From contig JAECQR010000008.1 of the NCBI GenBank assembly GCA_015999765.1, positions 32,183-96,182 on the forward strand: a stretch of 64,000 bases of DNA, in the 5' to 3' direction. Positions 17,014-25,366 of the stretch are shown piece by piece. Within the stretch, counting starts at the first letter, position 1. Each line of letters starts with the position of its first letter. The notes below the pieces were generated by a model, which saw only the letters and a program-made list of their open reading frames with translations, was not told where the DNA came from and ran no database searches. Made by a program: the position numbers and the translations under genes. The stretch comes from Flavobacteriia bacterium (GTDB lineage: Bacteria; Bacteroidota; Bacteroidia; Flavobacteriales; Weeksellaceae).

Positions 17014-18396
17014 TTATTGATATGCACCCATCGTTGGCGAAGCGGCTCTGGAGATTTTCACAATATCTAAAGGAACCGTCGCGGCTACAGCAGTGCTTCC
17101 TTTCCCTTTTGCAGGTGAATCTTCATTTACCCTTAAATTCATTTTTTGGGTGAAATAATTCACAAATTTCGGATCCTTATTCGTAATGGAATTAGCTGTT
17201 GCGTATGTTGCCTTCGTACCGTACTTAAGCAGCGAATAATTGAATTCTGTTGCAAAAGTCTGCCCCGAAGTTGGCTTAAGTTCCACCATGTTTTCTGCAC
17301 TTCCATAAATGATAGAATTATTAACCTTCAGCGTTAAAGGACCGTTTTCCAAGGTAGTTCCGTTCTGGTATTCGTTGGTTGCATAAATTCCCAAACCGGG
17401 AAGTGCAGCATTAAAGTCCCAGTAATTGGCTAAAGTTGAATGCGTGATACTGTAATTTCCGCCTTTGAAAATTCCCACCGCTGCTTCGCCACAGTTATTC
17501 ATGACTAAATTTGCTGCATTGATGTTTGATTTCACTGCGAAAATCCCGTATTCCTGAAAAGTGTGAATGATTGTGTTGCTGATTACTGCCTGTGTTTCGG
17601 TCATTTCCAGACCTCTGGTGCCGCCGAAAACTTTTGCATAATTCATACTAAGGTTAGAACCGGTTTCGAGTTTAATTCCGTTCCAGTTTTTCGGGATGGT
17701 GTCGTATCTAGAATCGTTTCTGTCACCACGGAAGACTACTTCCTGATTCAGATCTCCATGAACATTCAGTTTTGCATTTTTAGAAATCTTCAAACCGCTG
17801 TTTTTATGGAAATAGACTTTCGTTCCTTTCTGAATATCTAAAGTTTTTCCCTCAGCAACCGTGAGGTCGCCAAAAATTATTTTTGCTTTTTCGTTCGTCC
17901 AGTTGGTGTCTGTCCCTAAAATATTAGGATTTGTTTCGCTCTGGATATAGAACTCCGCATCCTGAACTACCGAAAATAAGGTGACATGCTGGTTTCCTGC
18001 AGGAGTTTGAATCTGAATCTGGTCTTCTGCAATCGCTTCCGGCGCATTGGCAACCGGCGCAATTTCCACAAAAATATATAGACTGTCTTTCTTTCTCAGT
18101 GGAATGTTGCTGAAATCGGTACCAGCTTTTCCGTCTACATTAATTCTATAAAGAGAAGAAGAACCGCTTTGCAGAGCAATACGCGGAATCATTACATCGT
18201 TATCTTCGTCATTGTAAATTTTAACCGCATAAGTTTCAGATCTCACCTGGTTGTAAACGGTATCCAGAAAAACGGTGTCCGCCGAAAAACGCAGCAGCTG
18301 AGAAGGACTGTCAAAGCTGATATCATCTCTGTTGCACGACACTGCAGTTAACAGCATCCAGAATGAAAAAGCGAAAAGGATTTTTATTTTATTCAT
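17014..18396 (-). CDS. Lipoprotein with right-handed beta-helix repeats
   Basis: 460 residues from the chosen ATG, which begins MNKIKILFAFSFWMLL and leads to a lipobox with Cys near residue 21 (LLTAVSC), so a lipidated envelope protein. Residues from about 190 on carry repeated short beta strands (IIFGDLTV, GTKVYFHKNSG, LNVHGDLN, GIKLETGS) of the parallel beta-helix type, ending TMGAYQ. No catalytic residues are recognisable. The open frame upstream to 18468 gives no signal sequence, so it is discarded. It leads the mazG-aroA-SDR run. Role unknown; surface scaffold or polysaccharide binding are possibilities only. Confidence 0.82.
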   Translation of the reverse strand: MNKIKILFAFSFWMLLTAVSCNRDDISFDSPSQLLRFSADTVFLDTVYNQVRSETYAVKIYNDEDNDVMIPRIALQSGSSSLYRINVDGKAGTDFSNIPLRKKDSLYIFVEIAPVANAPEAIAEDQIQIQTPAGNQHVTLFSVVQDAEFYIQSETNPNILGTDTNWTNEKAKIIFGDLTVAEGKTLDIQKGTKVYFHKNSGLKISKNAKLNVHGDLNQEVVFRGDRNDSRYDTIPKNWNGIKLETGSNLSMNYAKVFGGTRGLEMTETQAVISNTIIHTFQEYGIFAVKSNINAANLVMNNCGEAAVGIFKGGNYSITHSTLANYWDFNAALPGLGIYATNEYQNGTTLENGPLTLKVNNSIIYGSAENMVELKPTSGQTFATEFNYSLLKYGTKATYATANSITNKDPKFVNYFTQKMNLRVNEDSPAKGKGSTAVAATVPLDIVKISRAASPTMGAYQ

Positions 18397-18422
18397 TGAA
18401 TGAGCGGAATAGATATAAGTTT

Positions 18423-18430
18423 CAAATTTA
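18423..18430 (-). promoter_or_regulatory. Possible -7 element for the lipoprotein-mazG-aroA run
   Basis: TAAATTTG on the minus strand, 27 bases before the lipoprotein ATG; fits TAnnTTTG. No good -33 partner seen. Confidence 0.35.
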
Positions 18431-18476
18431 ATTAAAAATGTTGAACCTAAAAATTTTAAAATTATCAATCTGAGTA

Positions 18477-18507
18477 TTTGCAGATTAAAAAATTAATTGT
18501 ACTTTTG
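18477..18507 (+). promoter_or_regulatory. Promoter of the L31 gene
   Basis: TTTG (18477-18480), 19-base spacer, TACTTTTG (18500-18507): full match to the bacteroidetes consensus. The first 13 spacer bases, CAGATTAAAAAAT, are the same as in the rpsL promoter at 35229. The leader (about 70 bases) contains a weak stem CAGAGG (18522-18527)/CTTCTG (18542-18547). Confidence 0.85.
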
Positions 18508-18579
18508 CCATCTAAAATTAGCAGAGGAATATCCATTACTACTTCTGAAGCAAAACTTTAATTTATTAAAATTTTTATT

Positions 18580-18831
18580 ATGAAAAACGGAATCCACCCG
18601 GAAAACTATAGACTTGTTGTTTTCAAAGATATGAGTAACGACGAGATGTTTCTTTGCAAATCTACTGCAGATACCAAAGATACAATTGAATACGAAGGAG
18701 AAACTTTCCCATTGGTGAAAATGGAAATCTCTTCAACTTCTCACCCTTTTTACACTGGTAAAGTGAAATTGGTTGATACTGCAGGTAGAGTTGATAAATT
18801 CATGAACAAGTACAAAAAATTCTCAAAATAA
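18580..18831 (+). CDS. rpmE2: 50S ribosomal protein L31 type B
   Basis: 83 residues: [19 protein letters not shown], then [24 protein letters not shown]. This is the zinc-free paralogue: it has one cysteine only (in MFLCKS) and lacks the CxxC pair of L31 type A. L31 sits at the 50S/30S bridge region of the ribosome. It stands alone with its own strong promoter and a hairpin terminator. No type A gene is in the window, so whether the cell keeps both forms is unknown. Confidence 0.96.
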   Translation: MKNGIHPENYRLVVFKDMSNDEMFLCKSTADTKDTIEYEGETFPLVKMEISSTSHPFYTGKVKLVDTAGRVDKFMNKYKKFSK

Positions 18832-18857
18832 TATTGAGGTTTTTTACCCATATAAAG

Positions 18858-18887
18858 GTCTTTCAGGTTTCTGAAAGACTTTTTTTA
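18858..18887 (+). terminator. Terminator of rpmE2
   Basis: Nine-base perfect stem GTCTTTCAG/CTGAAAGAC (18858-18866 with 18871-18879), GTTT loop, then a run of T residues. Confidence 0.88.
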
Positions 18888-18925
18888 TTGTAATTTTGAA
18901 ATCATAGAACTTAAATCTTATTTAT

Positions 18926-20086
18926 ATGCAGCTCGTTTTTTCTGATGCCCAGTTCTGGGAAGATTTTTTACCGCTTACTTTCACAAGACCCGTAGCAGAA
19001 ATGCGTTGTGGCATCCTTACCTTCTCCGAAAGATGGCAGAAACTTTTAGATATAAATTCAGTTTCGTTTCTCACGGAAGATTACCTGCAGGAAAAATTCA
19101 GAAAGCCGGAAGATGTTGAAAGTCTGTTTATTGTTCCTAATTTTCTTCCTGAGGCTGAGGTTTTACAGCAGATTAAAGATTTAAAATTGGGAGAAGCTCT
19201 GGTTTATGAGAACGAACTGCTTGCTGCAAGAATCAATATGAAGAATTTTTCTTTGAATCAAATCGAGAAAATGACCGATATTCATGAGGGCGTTCTTTTC
19301 TTTAAACAGCCTACAGATTTATTTTCTTACAATGAAAAAGCCATTAATTTCGATTTCGATTTGCTGACCAAAGGCAGAACTTCATCTGAACTTTCGAACA
19401 CCAACGGCTTTCTTGGTGAAGCTCAGGATTTATTTATTGAAGAAGGCGCCTCTGTGGAGTTCTCAACATTAAATACCAAAACCGGGAAAATTTATATAGG
19501 TAAAAACGCAGAAGTGATGGAGGGCTGTAATCTCCGCGGACCAATCGCGCTTTGTGAAGAGTCGAAATTTAATTTGGGTGCAAAAATTTACGGTGCTACG
19601 ACGGTTGGACCTTATTCAAAAGTTGGCGGCGAAGTGAATAACATTGTTATTTTCGGTTTTACCAATAAAGGACACGACGGTTTTGTTGGGAATTCTGTTA
19701 TTGGAGAATGGTGTAATCTTGGTGCCGATACCAATTCTTCCAATCTTAAGAACAATTATGCTGAGGTAAAACTCTGGAATTACAGAACCAAAAGATTCGC
19801 CAACACCGGTTTACAGTTTGCCGGATTAATTATGGGCGATCATTCTAAAACCGCTATTAATTCACAATTTAATACAGGAACCGTGGTGGGCGTTGCAGCT
19901 AATATTTTCAAAAGCGGTTTTCCGCCGAATCTTATTGAAAGTTTTTCCTGGGGCGGAATGAAAGGCGACGAAAAATTCAAACTTGAAAAAGCCTATGAGG
20001 TTGCTGAACTGGCAATGGCGCGCAGAAAAGTGGCATTTACGGAAGAAGACAGAAATATTCTTAAGTACATCTACACGGAATATTAA
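18926..20086 (+). CDS. GlmU-like protein with left-handed beta-helix
   Basis: 386 residues resembling the family of putative sugar nucleotidyltransferases of bacteroidetes annotated as GlmU family. N-terminal half: MQLVFSDAQFWEDFLPLTFTRP with a nucleotidyltransferase-like shape but without the usual LAAGxGTRM loop. C-terminal half from about residue 180: hexapeptide-type repeats (IYIGKNAEVMEG, SVIGEWCNLGADTNSSNL), an acyltransferase-like left-handed helix. A UDP-sugar or acyl transfer role is possible but unproven; the lost NTP loop argues against a normal pyrophosphorylase. A TAATTTTG at 18891-18898 may be its -7 element. Confidence 0.85.
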   Translation: MQLVFSDAQFWEDFLPLTFTRPVAEMRCGILTFSERWQKLLDINSVSFLTEDYLQEKFRKPEDVESLFIVPNFLPEAEVLQQIKDLKLGEALVYENELLAARINMKNFSLNQIEKMTDIHEGVLFFKQPTDLFSYNEKAINFDFDLLTKGRTSSELSNTNGFLGEAQDLFIEEGASVEFSTLNTKTGKIYIGKNAEVMEGCNLRGPIALCEESKFNLGAKIYGATTVGPYSKVGGEVNNIVIFGFTNKGHDGFVGNSVIGEWCNLGADTNSSNLKNNYAEVKLWNYRTKRFANTGLQFAGLIMGDHSKTAINSQFNTGTVVGVAANIFKSGFPPNLIESFSWGGMKGDEKFKLEKAYEVAELAMARRKVAFTEEDRNILKYIYTEY

Positions 20087-20118
20087 TTCCGCTGATTTTT
20101 AGGCAAGCTCAAATTGCT

Positions 20119-20126
20119 TATCTTTG
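20119..20126 (+). promoter_or_regulatory. Putative promoter of the trhO-trhP-ferredoxin cluster
   Basis: TATCTTTG fits TAnnTTTG, with a T-rich -33 candidate (TTTT, 20096-20099) 19 bases upstream; it lies 32 bases before the trhO ATG. Confidence 0.5.
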
Positions 20127-20157
20127 CAAAAATTTTCTCACTTAAACCGTTTATAGC

Positions 20158-21513
20158 ATGCAACTGTACAACACTTTAAGCGCAGAAGAAAGAGCTCAAT
20201 TAATTGATGAAGCCGGTAAGCAGCGCCTTACTTTGTCTTTCTATGCGTACGCAAAAATCTCAGATCCCAAAAAATTTCGCGACGAATTATTTATAGCCTG
20301 GAACGCCCTTGATGCGCTCGGCCGAATTTATGTTGCCCACGAAGGAATCAATGCCCAGATGAGTATCCCTGCAGAAAATCTTGAAGCTTTCCGCGATACG
20401 CTGGAAGTGTACGATTTCATGAAAGGAATCCGTCTGAATGTTGCTGTAGAGCAGGACGATCATTCGTTTTTGAAATTGACCATTAAAGTCAGACATAAAA
20501 TCGTTGCCGACGGTTTAAACGATGAAACTTTTGATGTAACCAACAAAGGAATTCACTTAAAAGCTAAAGAATTCAATAATTTACTCGAAGATCCGAACAC
20601 AATTGTTGTCGACTTCAGAAATCATTACGAAAGTGAAGTCGGTCATTTCGAAGGAGCAATCACACCTGATGTAGAAACCTTCCGCGAAAGTTTACCGATT
20701 ATCAACGAAAAGCTGCAGGATTTCAAAGAAGATAAAAATCTGCTGATGTACTGTACAGGCGGAATCCGTTGTGAAAAAGCCAGTGCATATTTCAAACATC
20801 AGGGTTTCAAAAATGTTTTCCAATTGGAAGGCGGAATTATTGAATATACGCGCCAAATTAAGGAAGAAGATATCGAAAGTAAATTTATCGGCAAAAATTT
20901 CGTGTTCGATCACCGTTTGGGCGAGAGAATTACAGACGATGTTGTCTCCCAGTGTCACCAGTGCGGAAAACCGTGTGACAATCACACCAACTGTGCCAAT
21001 GACGGCTGCCACTTGCTTTTTATCCAGTGCGACGAATGTAAAGCCGCAATGGAAAATTGCTGTTCAGAGGAATGTCAAAATATTATTCATTTGCCTTTAG
21101 AAGAGCAGATTAAATTAAGAAGAGGAGTTCAGGTTGGCAATAAAATTTTTAGAAAAGGTAAATCTCCGGTTTTGAAGTTTAAAAAGAGCGGTGATCTCCC
21201 TAGTAAGCCCTTGGCAAAAGCGGAAACAAAGAATATCCGACAAAAAATTGCGGTGAAAAAAGTTCTGGTCGGAAAAGCTGAACATTACTATACAAAATCT
21301 AAAATTGCTCAGTTTTTAATTGAAAATGATGAGCTTTCAACCGGCGATAAAATTCTGATTTCCGGTCCTACAACTGGTGAGCAGGAGATGATTATTAGTG
21401 AAATCTTTGCGAACGGAAACTCGTGTGAGAGTGCAAAAGAAGGTGATCAGATCACTTTTCCGACTCCATTCAGAATTCGTTTGAGTGATAAACTGTACAA
21501 AATTTTAGCATAA
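20158..21513 (+). CDS. trhO: tRNA U34 hydroxylase TrhO with extra U32-type C-terminal domain
   Basis: 451 residues; ordinary TrhO proteins are about 330-350. Residues 1-310 fit TrhO, the oxygen-dependent rhodanese-type enzyme making 5-hydroxyuridine at tRNA position 34: acylphosphatase-like start, then the rhodanese loop CTGGIRC (Cys199, Cys205) with GFKNVFQLEGGI, then the cysteine-rich stretch CHQCGKPC...CANDGC...CDEC. Residues 367-451 are an added domain, KKVLVGKAEHYY to DKLYKILA, that matches the C terminus of the next gene product. A lysine-rich linker (about 325-366) joins them. The stop overlaps the trhP start (TAATG). Role as hydroxylase is inferred from family. Confidence 0.9.
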   Translation: MQLYNTLSAEERAQLIDEAGKQRLTLSFYAYAKISDPKKFRDELFIAWNALDALGRIYVAHEGINAQMSIPAENLEAFRDTLEVYDFMKGIRLNVAVEQDDHSFLKLTIKVRHKIVADGLNDETFDVTNKGIHLKAKEFNNLLEDPNTIVVDFRNHYESEVGHFEGAITPDVETFRESLPIINEKLQDFKEDKNLLMYCTGGIRCEKASAYFKHQGFKNVFQLEGGIIEYTRQIKEEDIESKFIGKNFVFDHRLGERITDDVVSQCHQCGKPCDNHTNCANDGCHLLFIQCDECKAAMENCCSEECQNIIHLPLEEQIKLRRGVQVGNKIFRKGKSPVLKFKKSGDLPSKPLAKAETKNIRQKIAVKKVLVGKAEHYYTKSKIAQFLIENDELSTGDKILISGPTTGEQEMIISEIFANGNSCESAKEGDQITFPTPFRIRLSDKLYKILA

Positions 21514-22760
21514 TGACAGCATTAGGAAAGATAGAATTAATGTCACCAGCGGGCGATTTTACCTCCATGCAGGCGGCTTTAGACAACGGTGCAGATTCAA
21601 TATATTTTGGAGTGGAACAGCTCAATATGCGAGCAAGAGCTTCCATGAATTTCACGATTGATGATTTGCCCGAAATCGCCAGAAGATGTGCTGAAAAAGG
21701 CGTAAGAACTTATCTAACATTAAATACGATTGTTTATGACCACGATTTATCCATCATTAAAGTGCTTTTGGATAAGGCGAAAGCCGCCAATCTTACCGCT
21801 GTAATTGCGATGGATCAGGCGGTGATTTCTTATGCAAGACAAATAGGGATGGAGGTTCATATTTCCACCCAAATCAACATCACCAACATCGAAACGGTAA
21901 AATTCTACGCGCTTTTTGCCGACACAATGGTGATGAGCCGTGAACTTTCAATCACCCAGATCAAAAAAATCTGCGATCAGATCATTAAAGACGATGTTCG
22001 CGGACCTTCAGGAAATCTGGTTGAGGTTGAAATTTTCGGTCACGGAGCTTTATGTATGGCGGTTTCCGGGAAATGTTACCTGAGTTTACATTCCCACAAT
22101 TCTTCAGCAAACAGAGGTGCATGCAAACAAAATTGCCGTAAAAAATATACCGTAATCGATCAGGAATCCGGCTTTGAAATAGAGCTTGATAATGAATATA
22201 TGATGTCGCCAAAAGACCTTTGCACCATTGGCTTTCTCGATCAGATCAATGATGCTGGTGTGAAAGTTCTTAAAATTGAAGGACGCGGAAGAGCGCCTGA
22301 ATATGTAGCAACCGTAACCAAATGCTACCGGGAAGCAATTGATTCTATTGCGGACGGAACGTTCAGCCAGGAAAAAGTGGATGAATGGATGAAGCAGTTG
22401 GAAACTGTTTACAACAGAGGATTCTGGGACGGTTATTACCTTGGTCAGAAATTGGGCGAATGGTCCGATACTTCTGGTTCAAGTGCTACACAGAAAAAAG
22501 TTTATGTCGGAAAAGGCAGAACTTTCTATGCGAAATCGAATATCGCAGAGTTTTTAATTGAAGCTTACGATGTAAACGTAGGCGACCGGGTTCTGATTCA
22601 GGGTCCTACGACAGGCTCTCGGGAAATGATGCTCGAAGCGATGCAGGTAGATCAAAAACCGGGGGATTTAAAAGCTTCGAAATCTGATATTATTACATTT
22701 AAGACAGATTTCAGAATACGCCCTTCAGATAAACTTTATAAAATCGTTGAGAATAACTGA
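21513..22760 (+). CDS. trhP: U32-family protein, TrhP-type tRNA U34 hydroxylation factor
   Basis: 415 residues of the U32 (peptidase-named) family closest to TrhP/YegQ, which makes 5-hydroxyuridine at tRNA position 34 in a prephenate-dependent way. Landmarks: ELMSPAGDFTSMQAALDNGADSIYFG at the start of the barrel; cysteines in GALCMAVSGKCYLS and RGACKQNCRKKY that in this family hold an iron-sulfur cluster; EGRGRAPEYVATVTKCYREA. Residues 328-415 are the C-terminal beta domain also found on TrhO. It overlaps both neighbours by one base (TAATG before, TGATG after), so translation of the three genes is probably coupled. Confidence 0.88.
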   Translation: MTALGKIELMSPAGDFTSMQAALDNGADSIYFGVEQLNMRARASMNFTIDDLPEIARRCAEKGVRTYLTLNTIVYDHDLSIIKVLLDKAKAANLTAVIAMDQAVISYARQIGMEVHISTQINITNIETVKFYALFADTMVMSRELSITQIKKICDQIIKDDVRGPSGNLVEVEIFGHGALCMAVSGKCYLSLHSHNSSANRGACKQNCRKKYTVIDQESGFEIELDNEYMMSPKDLCTIGFLDQINDAGVKVLKIEGRGRAPEYVATVTKCYREAIDSIADGTFSQEKVDEWMKQLETVYNRGFWDGYYLGQKLGEWSDTSGSSATQKKVYVGKGRTFYAKSNIAEFLIEAYDVNVGDRVLIQGPTTGSREMMLEAMQVDQKPGDLKASKSDIITFKTDFRIRPSDKLYKIVENN

Positions 22761-22990
22761 TGGTGATTGTTACGCTGCAGCGCGAAAAATGCATCGGGTG
22801 TAATTATTGCGTCGAATTCGCGCCCGAATATTTTCGGATGTCGAAGAAAGACGGAAAATCTGTGCTGCTGAAAACTGAAGACAGAAAGGGTTTTTATACT
22901 TTGAAAACACCTCATTATTCGGCTTTCGAAAATTGTGAGAAAGCTGCGAAAGCGTGTCCCGTAAAAATAATTTCGGTAAAAGAAATCTGA
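22760..22990 (+). CDS. Small [4Fe-4S]-type ferredoxin
   Basis: 76 residues, single-cluster ferredoxin: CIGCNYC (Cys11, Cys14, Cys17) and a distant Cys66-Pro (AKACPVK); an extra Cys59 is present. Acidic-aromatic middle typical of small monocluster ferredoxins. It begins within the trhP stop codon, so it is coupled to the tRNA modification genes; an electron-donor or cluster-supply role for TrhP is an inference from this position. The next gene, the formyl-THF cyclo-ligase, starts two bases later. Confidence 0.85.
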   Translation: MVIVTLQREKCIGCNYCVEFAPEYFRMSKKDGKSVLLKTEDRKGFYTLKTPHYSAFENCEKAAKACPVKIISVKEI

Positions 22991-22991
22991 T

Positions 22992-23579
22992 ATGACAAAA
23001 TCTGAAATCAGGAAAACATATCTTAACAAGCGTGAAAATCTGACACAAGTCGAGGTTACGAATTTATCCGAAAAAATATTTAAAAATTTCACAGCAAATT
23101 TTCCCCTTAAGGAAGATCTGAAAGTTCACTGTTTCCTTTCCATTCCCGAAAAAGGTGAAGTAAATACCCAATTGTTTTTGACTGAATTTTTCAAAAAGAA
23201 GATACGTGTTTTCGTTCCTAAAATATATAAGAAGAGATTAATTTCGGTAGAAATCACACAAGAAACCCCTTTATTAAAGAATTCGTGGGGAATTTCAGAA
23301 CCGGAAAGCAATGAAGATTCTAAAGAGAGAAATTTTGATTATGTGCTGACGCCACTGCTGTATTGCGATATCCACGGAAACAGGGTGGGTTATGGAAAAG
23401 GATATTACGATGGTTTTTTCGAGACCGTGAGTCCTGAAACATTAAAGATTGGACTGAACTTTTTCGGGCCGGGTGAAAACATTGATGACGTTTGGGAAAA
23501 TGATATTCCTCTCGATTATTTGATAACTCCGGCAGAAACACTGTCTTTCTTCGGAACTGCATCAAAATCAATAAAATAG
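22992..23579 (+). CDS. 5-formyltetrahydrofolate cyclo-ligase
   Basis: 195 residues. Converts 5-formyl-THF to 5,10-methenyl-THF with ATP, returning folate to the one-carbon pool used by MetF and MetH elsewhere in the window. The signature GNRVGYGKGYYDGFF is present near residues 132-146, with FVPKIY and LKIGLNF. It follows the ferredoxin by two bases. Its last 64 bases overlap, tail to tail, the end of the lipoprotein gene on the other strand. Confidence 0.92.
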   Translation: MTKSEIRKTYLNKRENLTQVEVTNLSEKIFKNFTANFPLKEDLKVHCFLSIPEKGEVNTQLFLTEFFKKKIRVFVPKIYKKRLISVEITQETPLLKNSWGISEPESNEDSKERNFDYVLTPLLYCDIHGNRVGYGKGYYDGFFETVSPETLKIGLNFFGPGENIDDVWENDIPLDYLITPAETLSFFGTASKSIK

Positions 23580-24100
23580 AACCTGAATTCCTTCTTGAAT
23601 TTTACAGGAAAAAGTTTCAGAATATATTGTGCATTCTTTTCGAAAGTACCAATTGATCTGTTTTTCTGGTCAAAATATTCTACCTGAAATTTAGCAAAAT
23701 CTAAAGTATCGGTTCCGATAATTTTTTTGCTAACATCAATGTTTCCAACTTTGGCTGTTTTTACTTTAAAGCTGTCGAGTTGCTTCAAAATAGGTTGAAG
23801 CTTTGCAGAATCATCTTCTACAAAGTAACTTTTCATTTGGGAGTAAATCACAGAATCGATCTCTGTATCACGGTTTCCGGATGTATATAGCGTTGAAAGA
23901 TCTAGTAATTCCTGGATCTTCTGTTTTGTAATAAAGGAAATGGCCTGTGCACTGTCCATTTTTGTAACGGGATAAGAAACGGTGTTATTGTTTTTTCTAA
24001 CCTTCTCAAGATCAGACAATTCGGTGGTTTCTTTAGTGCACGAAAAAATGATAAAAAACAGGGCCACGAGCACTGTTGAGACTTTAATTATTTTTTTCAT
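23516..24100 (-). CDS. Hypothetical lipoprotein
   Basis: 194 residues. N-terminal MKKIIKVSTVLVALFFIIFSC is a lipoprotein signal with the Cys at residue 21. The mature part is Lys/Asp-rich with predicted helices and a C-terminal beta-rich region (FAKFQVEYFDQKNRSIG, EFRFYFIDF). I do not recognise a family. The gene starts inside the end of the membrane-protein gene at 24084 (17-base overlap), so both probably belong to one transcript and the products may act together at the envelope. Confidence 0.75.
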   Translation of the reverse strand: MKKIIKVSTVLVALFFIIFSCTKETTELSDLEKVRKNNNTVSYPVTKMDSAQAISFITKQKIQELLDLSTLYTSGNRDTEIDSVIYSQMKSYFVEDDSAKLQPILKQLDSFKVKTAKVGNIDVSKKIIGTDTLDFAKFQVEYFDQKNRSIGTFEKNAQYILKLFPVKFKKEFRFYFIDFDAVPKKDSVSAGVIK

Positions 24101-25253
24101 CGGTGTCGATTTTAAATTTAATCATTACAATTTTGCCTGACTTATCGGTTTGGGTATCAATTACTTCCAGTTTTTCCAAAGACGTTGATGGCAGGGTAAC
24201 CAGATTGATATACCGCTGCTTATCCATCGTTTCTACACCGTAGAACTGGTTATCAAAGACCTGATAGATTAAAGCCTGATCGCTGATGAGATAATTGAGA
24301 CTAATCCTTTTCTTCTTTAAATCTTTCAAAGATTTTGAATAGTAGAAAAGCATAATTGCGTAATCGTTAGGCTTCAGTTCAATGTTTTCAGCTTCCGGTG
24401 CGGTCTCCAGATTTCTTTGAATGGTGTCAGTGCGGTAATAAGGCGATGAGACAACCATTGTAAGCGTTTTAGATTTTGTAGTATAAACGAACGGCTCGTT
24501 AGGTTTTGCTACATATAGAATTGGAGTTTCGTTGTCTTTCAGGATTTGAACCTGAAGTTCAGCATTTATTTTGGAGTTTCTGTCAGCATCAATAAAACTG
24601 TAGTAATATTTTTTACTGAAAATTTCATCTTTAAAACCTAAAAGCCCGACAAGTATCGCAAGAACTGCAGAAATTCCTAGCCAGATATATTTTTTTACAA
24701 GAGACAAAGTTGTTTTGCTGTCGCCGTCATCGTATGTTGATAAATTTTCGCTTTTTGGTTTAACAGTTTGATTTTCAGTTATTGATTTTTGTAAATTAGA
24801 ATTCTCGTTCGGTGCATAGTCTTCTTTTTGAGGTGAAATTTGAACTTTTTCTGACTTTTCGGAGATGTCATCTAATATTTCTGCATTTGCAACCGATTTC
24901 TCCAGTTCTTTGATTTCCTCTTCCTGTAAATCTTCGTAGTCTTTAAGAATTTCGTCTGCGAAAAGATGATTTTTTTTAAAGTCGTACCAAGACACGTATC
25001 CTGCATAAATAGAGAGGATATTGAGCATGTCAATACGCGGAAGTTTCGTGACTGGAGAATTTTTAAAGTAAGTATAAAAAGACTTTTCGCTGATGTTTCC
25101 CTTGGCTTTTTTTCTCAGGTCTTCCTGGAAATAAATGATATCAATTCCCTTCCATTTTGAAATATCATCAAACGAAGGGGTGTGATTTGCCAAATATTGA
25201 GATTGAACCTCGGATTTCAGCTGTTCAAAGTGTAATAAATCTAAATCGCTCAA
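24084..25253 (-). CDS. Membrane protein with N-terminal soluble domain, unknown function
   Basis: 389 residues. Residues 1-105 are a helical cytoplasmic domain (WKGIDIIYFQEDLRKKAK, SEKSFYTYFKNSP, IYAGYVSWYDFKKNH) of a kind I have seen fused to varied envelope parts in flavobacteria. It is followed by an acidic linker, one transmembrane helix (about 190-209, YIWLGISAVLAILVGLLGF) and a C-terminal extracytoplasmic region of beta type (SFIDADRNSKINAELQV). A helix-turn-helix role for the N domain is possible but not demonstrable. Candidate one-component sensor or anti-sigma-like protein. Its promoter carries a perfect inverted repeat. Confidence 0.75.
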   Translation of the reverse strand: MSDLDLLHFEQLKSEVQSQYLANHTPSFDDISKWKGIDIIYFQEDLRKKAKGNISEKSFYTYFKNSPVTKLPRIDMLNILSIYAGYVSWYDFKKNHLFADEILKDYEDLQEEEIKELEKSVANAEILDDISEKSEKVQISPQKEDYAPNENSNLQKSITENQTVKPKSENLSTYDDGDSKTTLSLVKKYIWLGISAVLAILVGLLGFKDEIFSKKYYYSFIDADRNSKINAELQVQILKDNETPILYVAKPNEPFVYTTKSKTLTMVVSSPYYRTDTIQRNLETAPEAENIELKPNDYAIMLFYYSKSLKDLKKKRISLNYLISDQALIYQVFDNQFYGVETMDKQRYINLVTLPSTSLEKLEVIDTQTDKSGKIVMIKFKIDTDEKNN

Positions 25254-25295
25254 TTGCTATAAATTACGTAATGAATTGATTATCAATAATGTTGT

Positions 25296-25316
25296 TTTGT
25301 AAAACTCTTTTACAAA
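25296..25316. promoter_or_regulatory. Inverted repeat over the start of transcription, candidate operator
   Basis: TTTGTAAAA-CTC-TTTTACAAA, nine-base perfect arms with a three-base spacer. It overlaps the -7 element of the minus-strand promoter and covers the expected start of that transcript. A second palindrome, ATTGAT-T-ATCAAT, lies at 25275-25287. Confidence 0.6.
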
Positions 25317-25344
25317 TATATTACAATTAATTTTCTAACACAAA
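25313..25344 (-). promoter_or_regulatory. Promoter of the 24084-25253 gene
   Basis: On the minus strand TTTG (25344-25341), 20-base spacer, TATATTTG (25320-25313): full match to the bacteroidetes consensus, 60 bases before the ATG. Confidence 0.75.
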
Positions 25345-25358
25345 TTTATTTCCCGCTA

Positions 25359-25366
25359 TACCTTTG
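25359..25366 (+). promoter_or_regulatory. Putative -7 element of the Ala-rich lipoprotein gene
   Basis: TACCTTTG, fitting TAnnTTTG, 69 bases before the ATG. The -33 side is not clear. Confidence 0.55.
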
